NCBI GenBank assembly: GCA_009780915.1 | Contig: WQZD01000010.1 | Coordinates: forward strand, 22,529-86,528 | Source: Propionibacteriaceae bacterium | GTDB lineage: Bacteria > Actinomycetota > Actinomycetes > Propionibacteriales > Propionibacteriaceae | Direction of reading: 5' to 3' | Length of the DNA: 64,000 nucleotides | Shown: piece after piece, positions 36,894 through 45,898 of the stretch | Layout: each line of letters begins with the position of its first letter | Position numbering within the stretch: position 1 is the stretch's first letter | Made by a program: the position numbers and the translations under genes | The notes under the pieces: model-generated | Database searches by the model: none | Seen by the model: only the letters and a program-made list of their open reading frames with translations | What the model was told of the DNA's origin: nothing

Positions 36894-38269
36894 CACGCCT
36901 CCGTCGATGAATGGGTTGTGGTCGTTTTCGTACGCTCGGCATGGGCGCCGAGCGCGTCATGGCCGTTGGCGGGCGGGCCAGGCGGCTGGTCGGCCGCCTC
37001 GTGGACATGCTCCCGCGTGACCATCACGGTGGAGATCTGGTGGCGACGACCCGCGTACTGGTCGGCGACCATCTCCAGCCCCTCCCAGACCAGGGTCGAT
37101 CCGGGGATGGGGACTTGGTTGAGCTCCTTGGCCATGATGCCGCCGATGGAGTCCACGTCCTCGTCGTCCAACTCCATGCCGAACAGGTCGCCCAGGTCGG
37201 CCAGGCTCAGGCGCGAGGACACGCGGTAGACCCCTTCCGAGACTTCCACGACCGGGTCGGCCTCCTGGTCGTACTCGTCCCGGATCTCTCCGACGATCTC
37301 TTCGAGCAGATCCTCGATGGTGACGACCCCGGCCGTTCCCCCGAACTCGTCGACCACGACGACCATGTGGATCCTCGCCGCCTGCATCTCGCGCAGAAGG
37401 TCGTCGGCCGGTTTGGAGTCGGGGCACCACGTGACCGGTCGGGCCAATGAGGAGACGAGCTCTGAGGACTGGGCGTCCGACTTGTCATACACCCGGCGCA
37501 CGATGTCCTTGAGGTACACGATCCCGGTCACATCGTCCAGCCCTTTTCCGCCCGTGACCGGGATCCGGGAGAATCCCGACCTGAGGAAGAGCGACAGCGC
37601 CTGACGCAGCGTCTTGCCCTCGTCCATGTGGACGACGTCCGGGCGAGGCACCATCACCTCGCGGACCAGCGTGTCGCCGAGGTCGAAGACCGAGTAGATC
37701 ATCTTCCGCTCGTCGGCCTCGATCTGGTTGGCCGCCTCCGCCATCTCGACGAAGTCGCGCACCTCGTCCTCGGACGCGAACGGCCCGTCGGGGTAGCCCT
37801 TGCCGGGGGTGAGGATGTTGCTGAGCAGGATCATCAGTTGCGGGATGACGAAGAAGACTGTGGTGAGCACTCCCATCAGGGAGCAGGTGGCCGCCGCGAC
37901 GCCCACGCAGTTACGGCGTCCGAGTGTGCGCCCGGAGACATGGACGACGACGAACAGCAGGACGAGGTCGATCGCTCCGGCTTCGAGGGCGCCCCACCCG
38001 TCGGAGCGCACATGGGTCAAGACGAGGTAGACCACGAGCACGCTGAAGGCGACCTCGGCGACGACGCGCAAGAACAGCGCGGTCGACACGGTCGGCGCGG
38101 GGTCGGCTGCGATGGAGGCCAGCTTCTCGGCGTTCCTGCCCTCATCGTCGACGAGCCGGCGCGCCCGTCCTTTGGTCAGCGCCGAGAACGCCTCCTGGGT
38201 CGCGGCGAAGAAAGTCGCCAACCCCAGACAGACGACCGCCGCGATCATCATGATCGCCACGGCTGTCAT
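36893..38269 (-). CDS. CNNM/CorC-family hemolysin-like membrane protein
   Basis: A 458-residue protein with an N-terminal DUF21/CNNM membrane domain (four hydrophobic helices in residues 1-150), a CBS pair (about 200-330; VPRPDVVHMDEGKTLRQAL and VVVDEFGGTAGVVTIEDLLEEIVGEI, read in parts) and a C-terminal CorC_HlyC domain. The family is linked to magnesium and cobalt transport. The conserved neighbours ybeY and era are usual for this gene. It overlaps era by a few bases. Confidence 0.92.
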   Translation of the reverse strand: MTAVAIMMIAAVVCLGLATFFAATQEAFSALTKGRARRLVDDEGRNAEKLASIAADPAPTVSTALFLRVVAEVAFSVLVVYLVLTHVRSDGWGALEAGAIDLVLLFVVVHVSGRTLGRRNCVGVAAATCSLMGVLTTVFFVIPQLMILLSNILTPGKGYPDGPFASEDEVRDFVEMAEAANQIEADERKMIYSVFDLGDTLVREVMVPRPDVVHMDEGKTLRQALSLFLRSGFSRIPVTGGKGLDDVTGIVYLKDIVRRVYDKSDAQSSELVSSLARPVTWCPDSKPADDLLREMQAARIHMVVVVDEFGGTAGVVTIEDLLEEIVGEIRDEYDQEADPVVEVSEGVYRVSSRLSLADLGDLFGMELDDEDVDSIGGIMAKELNQVPIPGSTLVWEGLEMVADQYAGRRHQISTVMVTREHVHEAADQPPGPPANGHDALGAHAERTKTTTTHSSTEA

Positions 38270-38305
38270 CGTTCGGCCCTTCCAGGGGCCCGACGACGGT
38301 CCGGG

Positions 38306-38770
38306 TCAGACATGGGCGCCGCCCAGGCGTTTCTCCCACGCCGCGATGATCTGGTCGTTGACGCCGAACATCACGGCCTTCTCGCTCGGCTCCATGTGGT
38401 CGAAGCCGAGGAGATGGAGCAGGCCGTGGACGAGCAAGTAGTCAGCCTCCTGGGGGGAGGTACGTCCGCCCTCCTTCGCCTGACGGTCGACGACGGCGGG
38501 GCACAGGACGATGTCCCCCAACACCCCCATGGGGGGCTCCTCGTCCGGCTGGCCGGGGCGCAACTCGTCCATCGGGAAGCTCAGCACGTCGGTGGGGCCG
38601 GGCTCTCCCATGAACTTCTCGTGGTAGGCGGACATGGTCTCCTCGTCGACGAGGACGATGGACAGCTCCGCCTCCGGATTGATGTGCAACGCCTCCATGG
38701 CGAAGGCGGCCAACTGCACCAGCCTCTTCTCATCGGCTGGTTGGCCTGACTCATTGTTGATGTCGATCAT
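38306..38770 (-). CDS. ybeY: Endoribonuclease YbeY
   Basis: A 154-residue metalloprotein for rRNA maturation and ribosome quality control. The zinc motif HGLLHLLGFDH and the preceding TDVLSFPMDE are diagnostic. It lies 11 bp after phoH and 36 bp before the corC-like gene in the standard order. Confidence 0.96.
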   Translation of the reverse strand: MIDINNESGQPADEKRLVQLAAFAMEALHINPEAELSIVLVDEETMSAYHEKFMGEPGPTDVLSFPMDELRPGQPDEEPPMGVLGDIVLCPAVVDRQAKEGGRTSPQEADYLLVHGLLHLLGFDHMEPSEKAVMFGVNDQIIAAWEKRLGGAHV

Positions 38771-38781
38771 GGTTCGCCCTT

Positions 38782-39789
38782 TCAGTCGCGGGACCGTCTG
38801 GTGCGAGCCTCGTGGCTCGCCCGATGTGCTTCGTACGTGTCGTATGCGGCGGCGATATGGCCGACCAGGGGGTGGCGTACGACATCCTTGTTGGTCAGCC
38901 GACAGAACGCGATGTCGTCGACCCCCTCCAGGATCCCCGGCACCTCTTTGAGCCCAGACCTCATCGACCCCGGCAGATCGATCTGGGTGACGTCGCCCGT
39001 GACCACCATCGTGGACCCGAACCCCAGACGGGTCAGGAACATCTTCATCTGCTCCATCGAGGTGTTCTGAGCCTCGTCGAGGATGATGAAGGCGTCGTTC
39101 AGGGTGCGGCCCCTCATGTAGGCCAGCGGTGCGATCTCGATCGTCCCCGCCGTCAGCAGACGCGGCACGGAGGCGGGGTCCAGCATGTCGTGCAGGGCGT
39201 CGTACAAGGGCCGCAGGTAGGGGTCGATCTTCTCGCTCAGCGTCCCCGGCAGGAAGCCCAGGCGTTCCCCGGCCTCGATCGCGGGGCGCGTGAGGATGAT
39301 CCGCGAGACCATCTTGGCCTGGAGGGCCTGTACGGCCTTGGCGACCGCGAGATAGGTTTTGCCCGTCCCGGCGGGGCCGATGCCGAAGACGACGGTATGG
39401 GTGTCGATGGCGTCGACGTACCGTTTCTGATTGGCGGTCTTGGGCCGGATCGTACGTCCCCTGTGGGACAGGATCGACGAGGTGAAGACCTCGGCCGGGC
39501 GGATCGTCTCGGCGTCGTCCATGTGGGCGATCCGCTCCACGTCCGGAAGGCTCAGCCCCTGGCCGGTGCGCAGGATCGTCACCATCTGGGTGAGCACGGC
39601 CTCGGCGTGGGCGACCGCGCCTTGGTCGCCTGTCAAGGTGATCTCGTTGCCGCGCACATGGATGTCAGCGTCGAGCGCTGTCTCCAAGAGGCGGAGGAAT
39701 TCGTCGCCAGCCCCCACGACAGCGACCATGGGAATGGACGGGGGCACCGTGACGTGCCGGGAGCAGGATCGAGTCTCAGTGTCGGACAA
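38782..39789 (-). CDS. phoH: PhoH-family ATPase
   Basis: A 335-residue protein with an N-terminal KH-like part and a PhoH ATPase domain: Walker A GPAGTGKTYLA, Walker B AFIILDEAQNTS and VVTGDVTQIDLP. It is probably an RNA-associated ATPase or helicase. The start appears to be TTG with GGAGG about 12 bases ahead, an unusually long spacing. It opens the phoH-ybeY-corC-era transcript; in related genomes rsmE and dnaJ lie close upstream, but here about 8 kb separates them. Confidence 0.94.
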   Translation of the reverse strand: MSDTETRSCSRHVTVPPSIPMVAVVGAGDEFLRLLETALDADIHVRGNEITLTGDQGAVAHAEAVLTQMVTILRTGQGLSLPDVERIAHMDDAETIRPAEVFTSSILSHRGRTIRPKTANQKRYVDAIDTHTVVFGIGPAGTGKTYLAVAKAVQALQAKMVSRIILTRPAIEAGERLGFLPGTLSEKIDPYLRPLYDALHDMLDPASVPRLLTAGTIEIAPLAYMRGRTLNDAFIILDEAQNTSMEQMKMFLTRLGFGSTMVVTGDVTQIDLPGSMRSGLKEVPGILEGVDDIAFCRLTNKDVVRHPLVGHIAAAYDTYEAHRASHEARTRRSRD

Positions 39790-39887
39790 TGTGATGGGTG
39801 AACCTCCGCAGCGTTTCTGTGATCATTCTAGCGCCCTCGGCGGCGCCCTACCGTCCGCCCACACGAATGGTGTGCGGGCGGACCCAG

Positions 39888-39893
39888 TAAGAT
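39888..39893 (+). promoter_or_regulatory. -10 box before the queuosine-precursor transporter gene
   Basis: TAAGAT lies seven bases before GTG 39901 and overlaps ATG 39892. The spacing suggests a leaderless message beginning at that GTG, three codons inside the longest frame. Confidence 0.45.
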
Positions 39894-40590
39894 GCTCGCT
39901 GTGAACCAGAGCGCGGCGCGTGGCCCGAAGTACTACGACCTGATCGTGGCCGGTTTCTGTGCCATGCTCTTGATCGCCAACGTCGCGGCGACCAAACTCA
40001 TCGCTGTCGGACCGGACTGGTCGCCCTTCGGGGTCCACATCCTGCCCCTCGTCTTCGACGGCGGGGCCATCACCTTCCCGCTCACCTATGTGCTGGGCGA
40101 CTGCCTGGCCGAGGTCTACGGATTCGCGAAGGCTCGACGCGCGATCGTCATGGGGTTCGTGGTCTCCGTCACGGCCAGCCTCGTCTTCTTCCTCGTCGAC
40201 ATCGCCCCCCCGGACGCGAGTTGGGGCAACCAAGAAGCATGGACGTCCGTGCTCGGGCTGGTCCCCCGCATCGTGGCGGGCTCCCTGGCCGGGTACTTCG
40301 TCGGCCAACTGTTGAACGCGAAAGTCCTGGTCAAACTCCGCGACCGGGCACGCCCCGGGTCCCTGTGGTTCCGCCTGATCGGCTCGACCGTGGTCGGAGA
40401 GGCCGCCGACACCCTCCTGTTCTGCACCATCGCGTACGCCTTCATCGTCGACTGGGGCACCCTCGGCAACTACATCGGGGTGGGGTACGTGTACAAAGTC
40501 GGCCTCGAAGCCGTCCTGCTGCCCATCACCTTGCGCGTCATCCCCTGGCTGAAGCGCCACGAATGGACCGACACCACCCCTGTGGCGTGA
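39892..40590 (+). CDS. Queuosine precursor transporter (YhhQ family)
   Basis: A 232-residue membrane protein of the YhhQ/DUF165 family, importers of queuosine precursors such as preQ1 or queuine. Family marks are NVAATKLIAVGP, FDGGAITFPLTYVLGDCLAEVYG and the late FRLIGSTVVGEAADTLLF. About six helices. The first ATG is given, but GTG 39901 is an equally good start because of the TAAGAT box. The tgt gene about 6 kb away would use the imported base. The stop codon directly abuts the stop of the convergent reverse transcriptase gene. Confidence 0.9.
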   Translation: MLAVNQSAARGPKYYDLIVAGFCAMLLIANVAATKLIAVGPDWSPFGVHILPLVFDGGAITFPLTYVLGDCLAEVYGFAKARRAIVMGFVVSVTASLVFFLVDIAPPDASWGNQEAWTSVLGLVPRIVAGSLAGYFVGQLLNAKVLVKLRDRARPGSLWFRLIGSTVVGEAADTLLFCTIAYAFIVDWGTLGNYIGVGYVYKVGLEAVLLPITLRVIPWLKRHEWTDTTPVA

Positions 40591-41655
40591 TCACTGGGCA
40601 TCGTCACCCGCAGATGCGCGTTCGCATCGCAGCGAATCGCAGAGCTGAGACCTCAAACCATACGTGTGGCCGTGCTTGAGGTGTGCGAAGTGCGCGCTTA
40701 CCCTCTGCCCCACGTCAGAAGCAGTGAGTTCTCCGCGATTGTGCCTGCGAACCATCCCTGCCATGCCACGCTTCAAACCGGGTTTCTTACCGCTCGCAAG
40801 CCGACGAACAACCTTCCCCTGCGGAGTCTGATGAAAATGGAAGCCCAGATACGTGACCCCTTGGCTCAGCGAGGTGATCTGAGTCTTGGAGTTGAAGTCA
40901 AGTCCCAGACACTTGGCCACGGCACGCATCTGCCGCAGACAGTCACGGAGCATGTCGCGGGACTCATGAACAACGACCATATCGTCCATGTACCGAGTGT
41001 AACCACGCAGTCGCAAACCTTCTTTGACTAGCCGATCAATAGGATCCAGATAGAGAAGCGCCAGCCATTGACTCGTCTGATTGCCCAGGGGAAGCCCCAT
41101 CCCCGGTTGACTGTGGTACGACTCCATGATCACTCGAAGCAAGTCCACCACCTCAACCTCTGGAAAGATCCGCTCCACCTGTTTCAGCAAGACATCATGC
41201 CGGACATTGTCGAAGTAATGACGGACGTCCACTTTCAGCGCATAACCCACGGAACCAGTGGCCCGATACGTCTCGGCCATGAAGCGCGTGAGTCGCCCCA
41301 TGGCGAAGTGGGTGCCCTTGCCCAGACGGCACGCGGCATTGTCATAGACGAGATGCCTGTCGACGACAGGCCCCAGTAGATTGTCACAAAGGCTGTGCTG
41401 CACAACCCTGTCTCGGTAAGCAGGCGCCGAAATGAGACGCCGTTTAGGTTCAAAGACCTCGAAAACTCTGTATGTGGTCGGCATGTAGACGCTGGTTTTC
41501 AATTCTTCTTGTAGCGCGACGAGATTGTCCGCCAGATTCATCTCGAACCGCACAACATCCCGCGAATGCCTTTTGCCTCGTCGAGCTCGCATGTGAGCGT
41601 GGTACAGATTCTGAAAATCATAGACAGATTCATATACAGGGCTCTCTGTCACCAC
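40591..41655 (-). CDS. DGR reverse transcriptase
   Basis: A 354-residue reverse transcriptase of the diversity-generating retroelement class. It has the palm motif KVDVRHYFDNV (Asp about 143), the DGR-specific motif PLGNQTSQ (about 189-196; group II introns and retrons have QGxxxSP here) and the catalytic YMDD (about 222-225). A thumb domain follows, with no maturase or endonuclease domain. GTG 41655 is chosen because GAGGA lies eight bases ahead; the frame stays open through the template repeat but is not coding-like there. The enzyme copies TR RNA with errors opposite adenines. Its stop is adjacent to that of the convergent YhhQ-family gene. Confidence 0.95.
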   Translation of the reverse strand: MVTESPVYESVYDFQNLYHAHMRARRGKRHSRDVVRFEMNLADNLVALQEELKTSVYMPTTYRVFEVFEPKRRLISAPAYRDRVVQHSLCDNLLGPVVDRHLVYDNAACRLGKGTHFAMGRLTRFMAETYRATGSVGYALKVDVRHYFDNVRHDVLLKQVERIFPEVEVVDLLRVIMESYHSQPGMGLPLGNQTSQWLALLYLDPIDRLVKEGLRLRGYTRYMDDMVVVHESRDMLRDCLRQMRAVAKCLGLDFNSKTQITSLSQGVTYLGFHFHQTPQGKVVRRLASGKKPGLKRGMAGMVRRHNRGELTASDVGQRVSAHFAHLKHGHTYGLRSQLCDSLRCERASAGDDAQ

Positions 41656-41868
41656 CCACCACGTCCTCGCCACTGTTTCACTGGTGGGGGAGGCGGCACG
41701 ACGCCGCCTCCCGAAGGGATGAAAACCAGATGAAGCGAGCCGCTGTCTGCGCGTCCACCCCACCACCAGCATGTGTTCGTCCGAGCGGAGGCCCGAACAG
41801 GAATTCGGTTCCTTTGCCTTATACGCAGACGGCCCCTCCTGGGGACTCGTTTCGGGCAGCAAGGCAAG

Positions 41869-41982
41869 GCGGGACGCACACCCAGACGAGCAACCACAGC
41901 GTTGTTGTTGTGATTCCCGTCCGTGTTGACGTTGCCAGCGTTGACAGGGAGACTCCCCGGCGACCGCAGCCACCACGGCGCC
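41869..41982 (-). repeat. DGR template repeat (TR)
   Basis: This 114-bp non-coding copy, between avd and the RT gene, aligns without gaps to the VR at 42709-42822 (constant offset 840). All 96 non-adenine positions (minus strand) are identical. Nine of 18 adenines differ. The adenines cluster in eleven codons, including six AAC and one AAT, the classic design that allows many amino acids without stop codons. Confidence 0.96.
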
Positions 41983-42018
41983 ATCAACCGAAACCCTTGG
42001 CCTGACCGCACCATGACA

Positions 42019-42501
42019 TTACGCACCATGCCGCGCACCCTCCCCATCAGACCAACGCCGGGCATCACTGGCGATCCAGCCGCCCAGCAGACGTTGGCAT
42101 GCGGATGCCAACTGAAGTATTCTTTCATATTCACTCGCACGGAGTCCATTCCGTTCAAAAAGGAGGGCGCCGATGAAACTGAGCAATTTCACCGAGGTCA
42201 AGGCCCGATTCTGAAGACTGCGCCGTTCCTCATACCGGACAATGTCCGTCGCATGCCGCACGTACACCTCATTAGCGCGGAAGACGCACTCCGTGATGTC
42301 CAACGCCAGATTCTGCAGCCTCGACGAGAAGGTGAAGCGGAACTTCTTCGGAGCCCGATCTGTCGCGTCCACGATCACCTCGAGGAGTTCCTTCGCGCGA
42401 GCGATGACTGCCATATCCGCCGCGCCATCAGATTGGGGGCGGCGCATGTGAGCTTGATTCATGCCGATAGTGTGCCAGAAAACATGACTGGTGGCTGACA
42501 T
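42019..42501 (-). CDS. avd: DGR accessory variability determinant (Avd)
   Basis: A 160-residue, mostly helical protein of the Avd/S23-like four-helix-bundle family. It is recognised by APKKFRFTFSSRLQNLALDI and the following basic helices, and by position between target gene and TR. Avd forms a pentamer that binds the reverse transcriptase and the TR RNA and is needed for mutagenic homing in the Bordetella phage system. The start overlaps the target stop as TGATG (GTG at 42504 is also possible); an internal ATG (MNQAHM, 42462) would be closer to the usual length. Confidence 0.88.
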   Translation of the reverse strand: MSATSHVFWHTIGMNQAHMRRPQSDGAADMAVIARAKELLEVIVDATDRAPKKFRFTFSSRLQNLALDITECVFRANEVYVRHATDIVRYEERRSLQNRALTSVKLLSFIGALLFERNGLRASEYERILQLASACQRLLGGWIASDARRWSDGEGARHGA

Positions 42502-45500
42502 CACCGTTCGTCATGCGCCCTGCTCGCCAAGCGCCTGCGAATCGCATCAGCCTCCGGTGAGCGGTCCATGTCAGTCATGTCCGTCCAGCTCTGCTCGATA
42601 TCATCCATGGGCATCACAATGACGGGGAAGTCACCGTGTTCCGACGAGCCCACACTCCGAGATTGAGATTCATCGATGTCAGATGACGGATTCACCCTCA
42701 CCCACAAAGCGGGACGCACACCCAGACGAGCAACCACAGCGTTGCTGCGGCGATTCCCGTCCGTGTCGACGCCGCCAGCGTAGACAGGGAGACCCCCCGG
42801 CGACCGCAGCCACCACGGCGCCGGGCTAGTCTCCCCCATGGCGCACGCTTGAGCCCTGTGCCGCACACTTGGATCGACTGAATCTATGGGGACTCGATAG
42901 ACCCAATCACACAATTCGGTGTCATCCAAGAGATACAGAGCCCCGTCAGTCCCGTCGCATTGAGGCAGAACAAGATGGCCCTTCAAGCCGTCGACGCACT
43001 CCCACTCCCTCCGAGTGGCACGCGCAACGTCGGTGAGCACACATGATGCGACTGCCTGGAATTCTTCTGAGTTCTCGAAGAATTGGTTGAGCTCCGCCCG
43101 GATGCTGGACTGCTCCCATGTCACTTGGTCCAGGCATGAGTGATAGGAACCCCATCCCACGATGTATGTTGACAACAAGAGCGCCTCGTCATGGGCTTGA
43201 TGGATGACCGTCCATCGCCAGGGTCCAAAGCGGACCTCCTCGCCTTCCCTGCTGACGGAGAAGAAGCTGTCCACTGCCGTCTGATCCCCCAGCCGCTCGT
43301 AAGGAGAGTGTCGACCTTCCCCCACACCTACATCCTCGATCCACGAGATAGCCCTCCCAGGAACCCAACCCCGGATCCCTCCCCAGGTGTGACCGTCGGG
43401 AATCTCGCCTGTGTGTGACCACTTCTCTGCAAGCACCGCCAAAACCCGAGAAAGCACGCCCGGGCGTCCACTTGCCGCCATTGTTCCCCATGCGTCTTCC
43501 GCCTCCTCGGCAGATATCGTCAGGTTCCTCATCCCAGTCGACAGCCAGGTGTCCCACGCGTCCACCAGAGTCACGTGGGCCTTCTTCGCCAACGCACGTC
43601 GAACGAGCCTGATCGCGATCCTCAGGGCTGTCTGAAGATCGGGGACGGTGGTGAGAACTCTTTCCATGAACTCGTCCTCCGAGCCGTCTCGTACCATCGG
43701 AGAAATGGAGAACTGTTGATCAATGAGATAGTCAGCCAACTCCTCCGGCCAGAGGCTCCCAATGCCTCCCTCACTATCGCTTGGATACAACCAGTGGAGC
43801 GCCTGCTTCCATTGATCCACCGAATACACGAAGCCTGGATCGACACAGGAGACAATCCACTCGATGCCCCATTGTGGAATCGGAGCATCATCATCGCTTG
43901 CACCCTCTTGGAAAGCAAGAGCCCTCAGGGTCATGAATCGGGCGATACGAGTCTGAATGAACAGGTCACTATCCGGGCTTGTTAACTCCGCATTCGCCTG
44001 TGGGAACAGTCTGCACATGAAGTCGACTGCGTTATTCCAGTGACGGCGTTCATGGTGGAGCAATGTCTCGAAGACGTCATCGATCTTCAGCAAGCTTTTG
44101 GATGTGACCTCAACCCCATATTTGCGGTTCAGAACCGCCGCCAGAGCCCTGACATTCATGTCGATAGGACGTGCCATGTCCTGCTCATTCCTCACCTGCC
44201 GCAGGTACTTGCGGACTCCAATCAGATGATCCCCTGACCGTGAATGTTTCGCAAGAGACACCTGTTTGGCATAGAACTCGTAGGCCGCCGTATAGAGGTC
44301 TGAAACCTCGGCAGCAGTGAGACCGTGACTTCGTTGGAGGTCCACATGCCAGATATCCCCCTTCCCGCATCCTTCCTCTTTAGCCAGCACTTGAGCGAGG
44401 TTCGCCATTCCGTCAGCCGATCGGTCAACCAGAAGGAGTGTGATGGGGTACGCCCCAGCGGTGTCACTGGCGTGCTCGATGGCATCCCGAAGGTTCTTCC
44501 GAATGTCCTCTTGTGGTCGGGCCAGAACGTGATCCACGAAAATCACACACGGTCGTCGTCGCCAGAAATCAATCGCCACCTGGACGGCAGTCTGGCCCGT
44601 GTCATCAACGAGGGGACTCGCCAAGGAATAGCGGTCGTTGTGACTTGGGCCGTTGGATTGATGATCCCGCACCCCTTTCAGGCGCAGGTACCCAATCTTA
44701 TTCCTCACTAGTGCCTTCTCAATTTCGTCAGCCAACCGAGTCTTGCCCATTCCTGCACCGCCGGACACCAGGATCACCCGCGGTCCGCCCTGGCGTGGAT
44801 CCCATGTGAGCAAGTCCCCCACCGTCCATCGCCTGGGAGTGGCTTCTCCCTGGCGGTTGTCCCCCACGCCGATGGCGTAGTAGTTCCGTTGAAATGGATC
44901 GGGCCCACGCTCGGGCTTGAGGATATGCGCCGGTGAATCTCGCTTAGGGTCGTACCAGCCATACAGCCCGCGGGCCGCTGTCAGCCAGGGACTCCTCTCA
45001 CCACGGAACAACAGCCCCACCGCGCCCACGAGCACGAGAAGGACTGCTGAGGATACATTCCATACATGAGTTGGCTGTTGTGGCTGATCGATGAATCGTG
45101 GGATGAACTGCGCCGCCACCATGAAGAACACCGTGAGAAGCAGATAGATGCCCACAGCCCTCAACCCAGGCATGCGCAAGTAGTATGTGACCTCCTGCCA
45201 CGACCATCGTGCCATGAGATGTCCAAGTCCCTGGACGGGCACGATGACGCCGAAGACTTCTAGCGCAAGAACCACCACAGTCACCACCAGGCTCCCATTC
45301 CTCACACTGTCCCACGACAAGGGATGGGGAACGAGGCCAAGCCACGAGAAGAGCCATGTCATCCCTGACAGAAGTGCGATACTGGCGCTCGCTGCCACCC
45401 CTTCGCAGGCCACCAGCCAACGGGCGCCTTGGCGTTGATAATCGTCGCTCCTTCGATACGCCTTCCATTCGGGTGTGCGTCTGTGCGTCCACCCAGAACA

Positions 45501-45680
45501 GAGGAATGCGCACACCACGGCGACAACCGCCGCTATCACCCCGGACGAGAGGAAGAGGAGTGTCGGTGGCAGGATTTCCCACAACGCGATCCCCATGAGA
45601 CCTGCGAGCGCCGTACCCCCAATCTCCACGGGGGTCGCCTGGAAAGCCCATCTCCGCAATACGGTGGGGCGAGTGCTCAT
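42501..45680 (-). CDS. DGR target: membrane-anchored P-loop NTPase with variable DUF6273/C-type-lectin-like domain
   Basis: A 1059-residue protein. Six hydrophobic helices lie in residues 18-225. A P-loop NTPase follows, with Walker A GGAGMGKT (307-314) and a Walker B-like strand PCVIFVDHV (377-385). Then comes a helical region (about 450-790) and a C-terminal DUF6273/CLec-like domain (about 800-1000, with DQVTWEQSSIRAELNQFF and the WWLRSPG...GVRPALW signature) containing the VR. A 60-residue acidic tail ends it. A strong GGAGG precedes the ATG. The N-terminal anchor followed by an ATPase implies that the variable domain is cytoplasmic. The layout resembles STAND-type sensors, but clear STAND sub-motifs were not verified. 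Base composition is visibly less GC-rich than in neighbouring genes. Confidence 0.88.
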   Translation of the reverse strand: MSTRPTVLRRWAFQATPVEIGGTALAGLMGIALWEILPPTLLFLSSGVIAAVVAVVCAFLCSGWTHRRTPEWKAYRRSDDYQRQGARWLVACEGVAASASIALLSGMTWLFSWLGLVPHPLSWDSVRNGSLVVTVVVLALEVFGVIVPVQGLGHLMARWSWQEVTYYLRMPGLRAVGIYLLLTVFFMVAAQFIPRFIDQPQQPTHVWNVSSAVLLVLVGAVGLLFRGERSPWLTAARGLYGWYDPKRDSPAHILKPERGPDPFQRNYYAIGVGDNRQGEATPRRWTVGDLLTWDPRQGGPRVILVSGGAGMGKTRLADEIEKALVRNKIGYLRLKGVRDHQSNGPSHNDRYSLASPLVDDTGQTAVQVAIDFWRRRPCVIFVDHVLARPQEDIRKNLRDAIEHASDTAGAYPITLLLVDRSADGMANLAQVLAKEEGCGKGDIWHVDLQRSHGLTAAEVSDLYTAAYEFYAKQVSLAKHSRSGDHLIGVRKYLRQVRNEQDMARPIDMNVRALAAVLNRKYGVEVTSKSLLKIDDVFETLLHHERRHWNNAVDFMCRLFPQANAELTSPDSDLFIQTRIARFMTLRALAFQEGASDDDAPIPQWGIEWIVSCVDPGFVYSVDQWKQALHWLYPSDSEGGIGSLWPEELADYLIDQQFSISPMVRDGSEDEFMERVLTTVPDLQTALRIAIRLVRRALAKKAHVTLVDAWDTWLSTGMRNLTISAEEAEDAWGTMAASGRPGVLSRVLAVLAEKWSHTGEIPDGHTWGGIRGWVPGRAISWIEDVGVGEGRHSPYERLGDQTAVDSFFSVSREGEEVRFGPWRWTVIHQAHDEALLLSTYIVGWGSYHSCLDQVTWEQSSIRAELNQFFENSEEFQAVASCVLTDVARATRREWECVDGLKGHLVLPQCDGTDGALYLLDDTELCDWVYRVPIDSVDPSVRHRAQACAMGETSPAPWWLRSPGGLPVYAGGVDTDGNRRSNAVVARLGVRPALWVRVNPSSDIDESQSRSVGSSEHGDFPVIVMPMDDIEQSWTDMTDMDRSPEADAIRRRLASRAHDER
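42709..42822 (-). repeat. DGR variable repeat (VR)
   Basis: Codes residues 954-991 of the target. Relative to TR the changes are S963G, N967Y, N970G, N972D, H977R, N978R and N979S, from nine nucleotide changes all at TR adenines (A to G seven times, A to C once, A to T once). The GC-rich 3' flank ending in GTGCGTCCCGC is a candidate initiation-of-mutagenic-homing site. Confidence 0.95.
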
Positions 45681-45898
45681 AGTATCCTCCCTCGTGGCTC
45701 ATCAATGAGCATCAGGCATGAAGCAAGACCTGACAAACCACCACTATAGACGTCGATGTGATGTCAGTTGCAGACGTGCCGAAAATGAGCAGTCTGTCGC
45801 CAGGTTTTGCCCCCGCACGGGCGTCTCTGCGAGCATGGGACGAGGGGGACGAGAGCCCTTCGGGGCACTGACCACCGAATGAAAGGCGATCACCACGC

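Noticed and set aside
41656..41976. The RT reading frame extends upstream through the TR, giving a 461-residue protein.
   Set aside because: The upstream part translates the TR in a different frame, lacks RT-like sequence, and a good GAGGA-GTG start exists at 41655.
41649..42158. An open frame across TR that encodes a VR-like peptide (WWLRSPG).
   Set aside because: It is the template repeat itself; no start or domain context makes it a protein, and TRs are non-coding.
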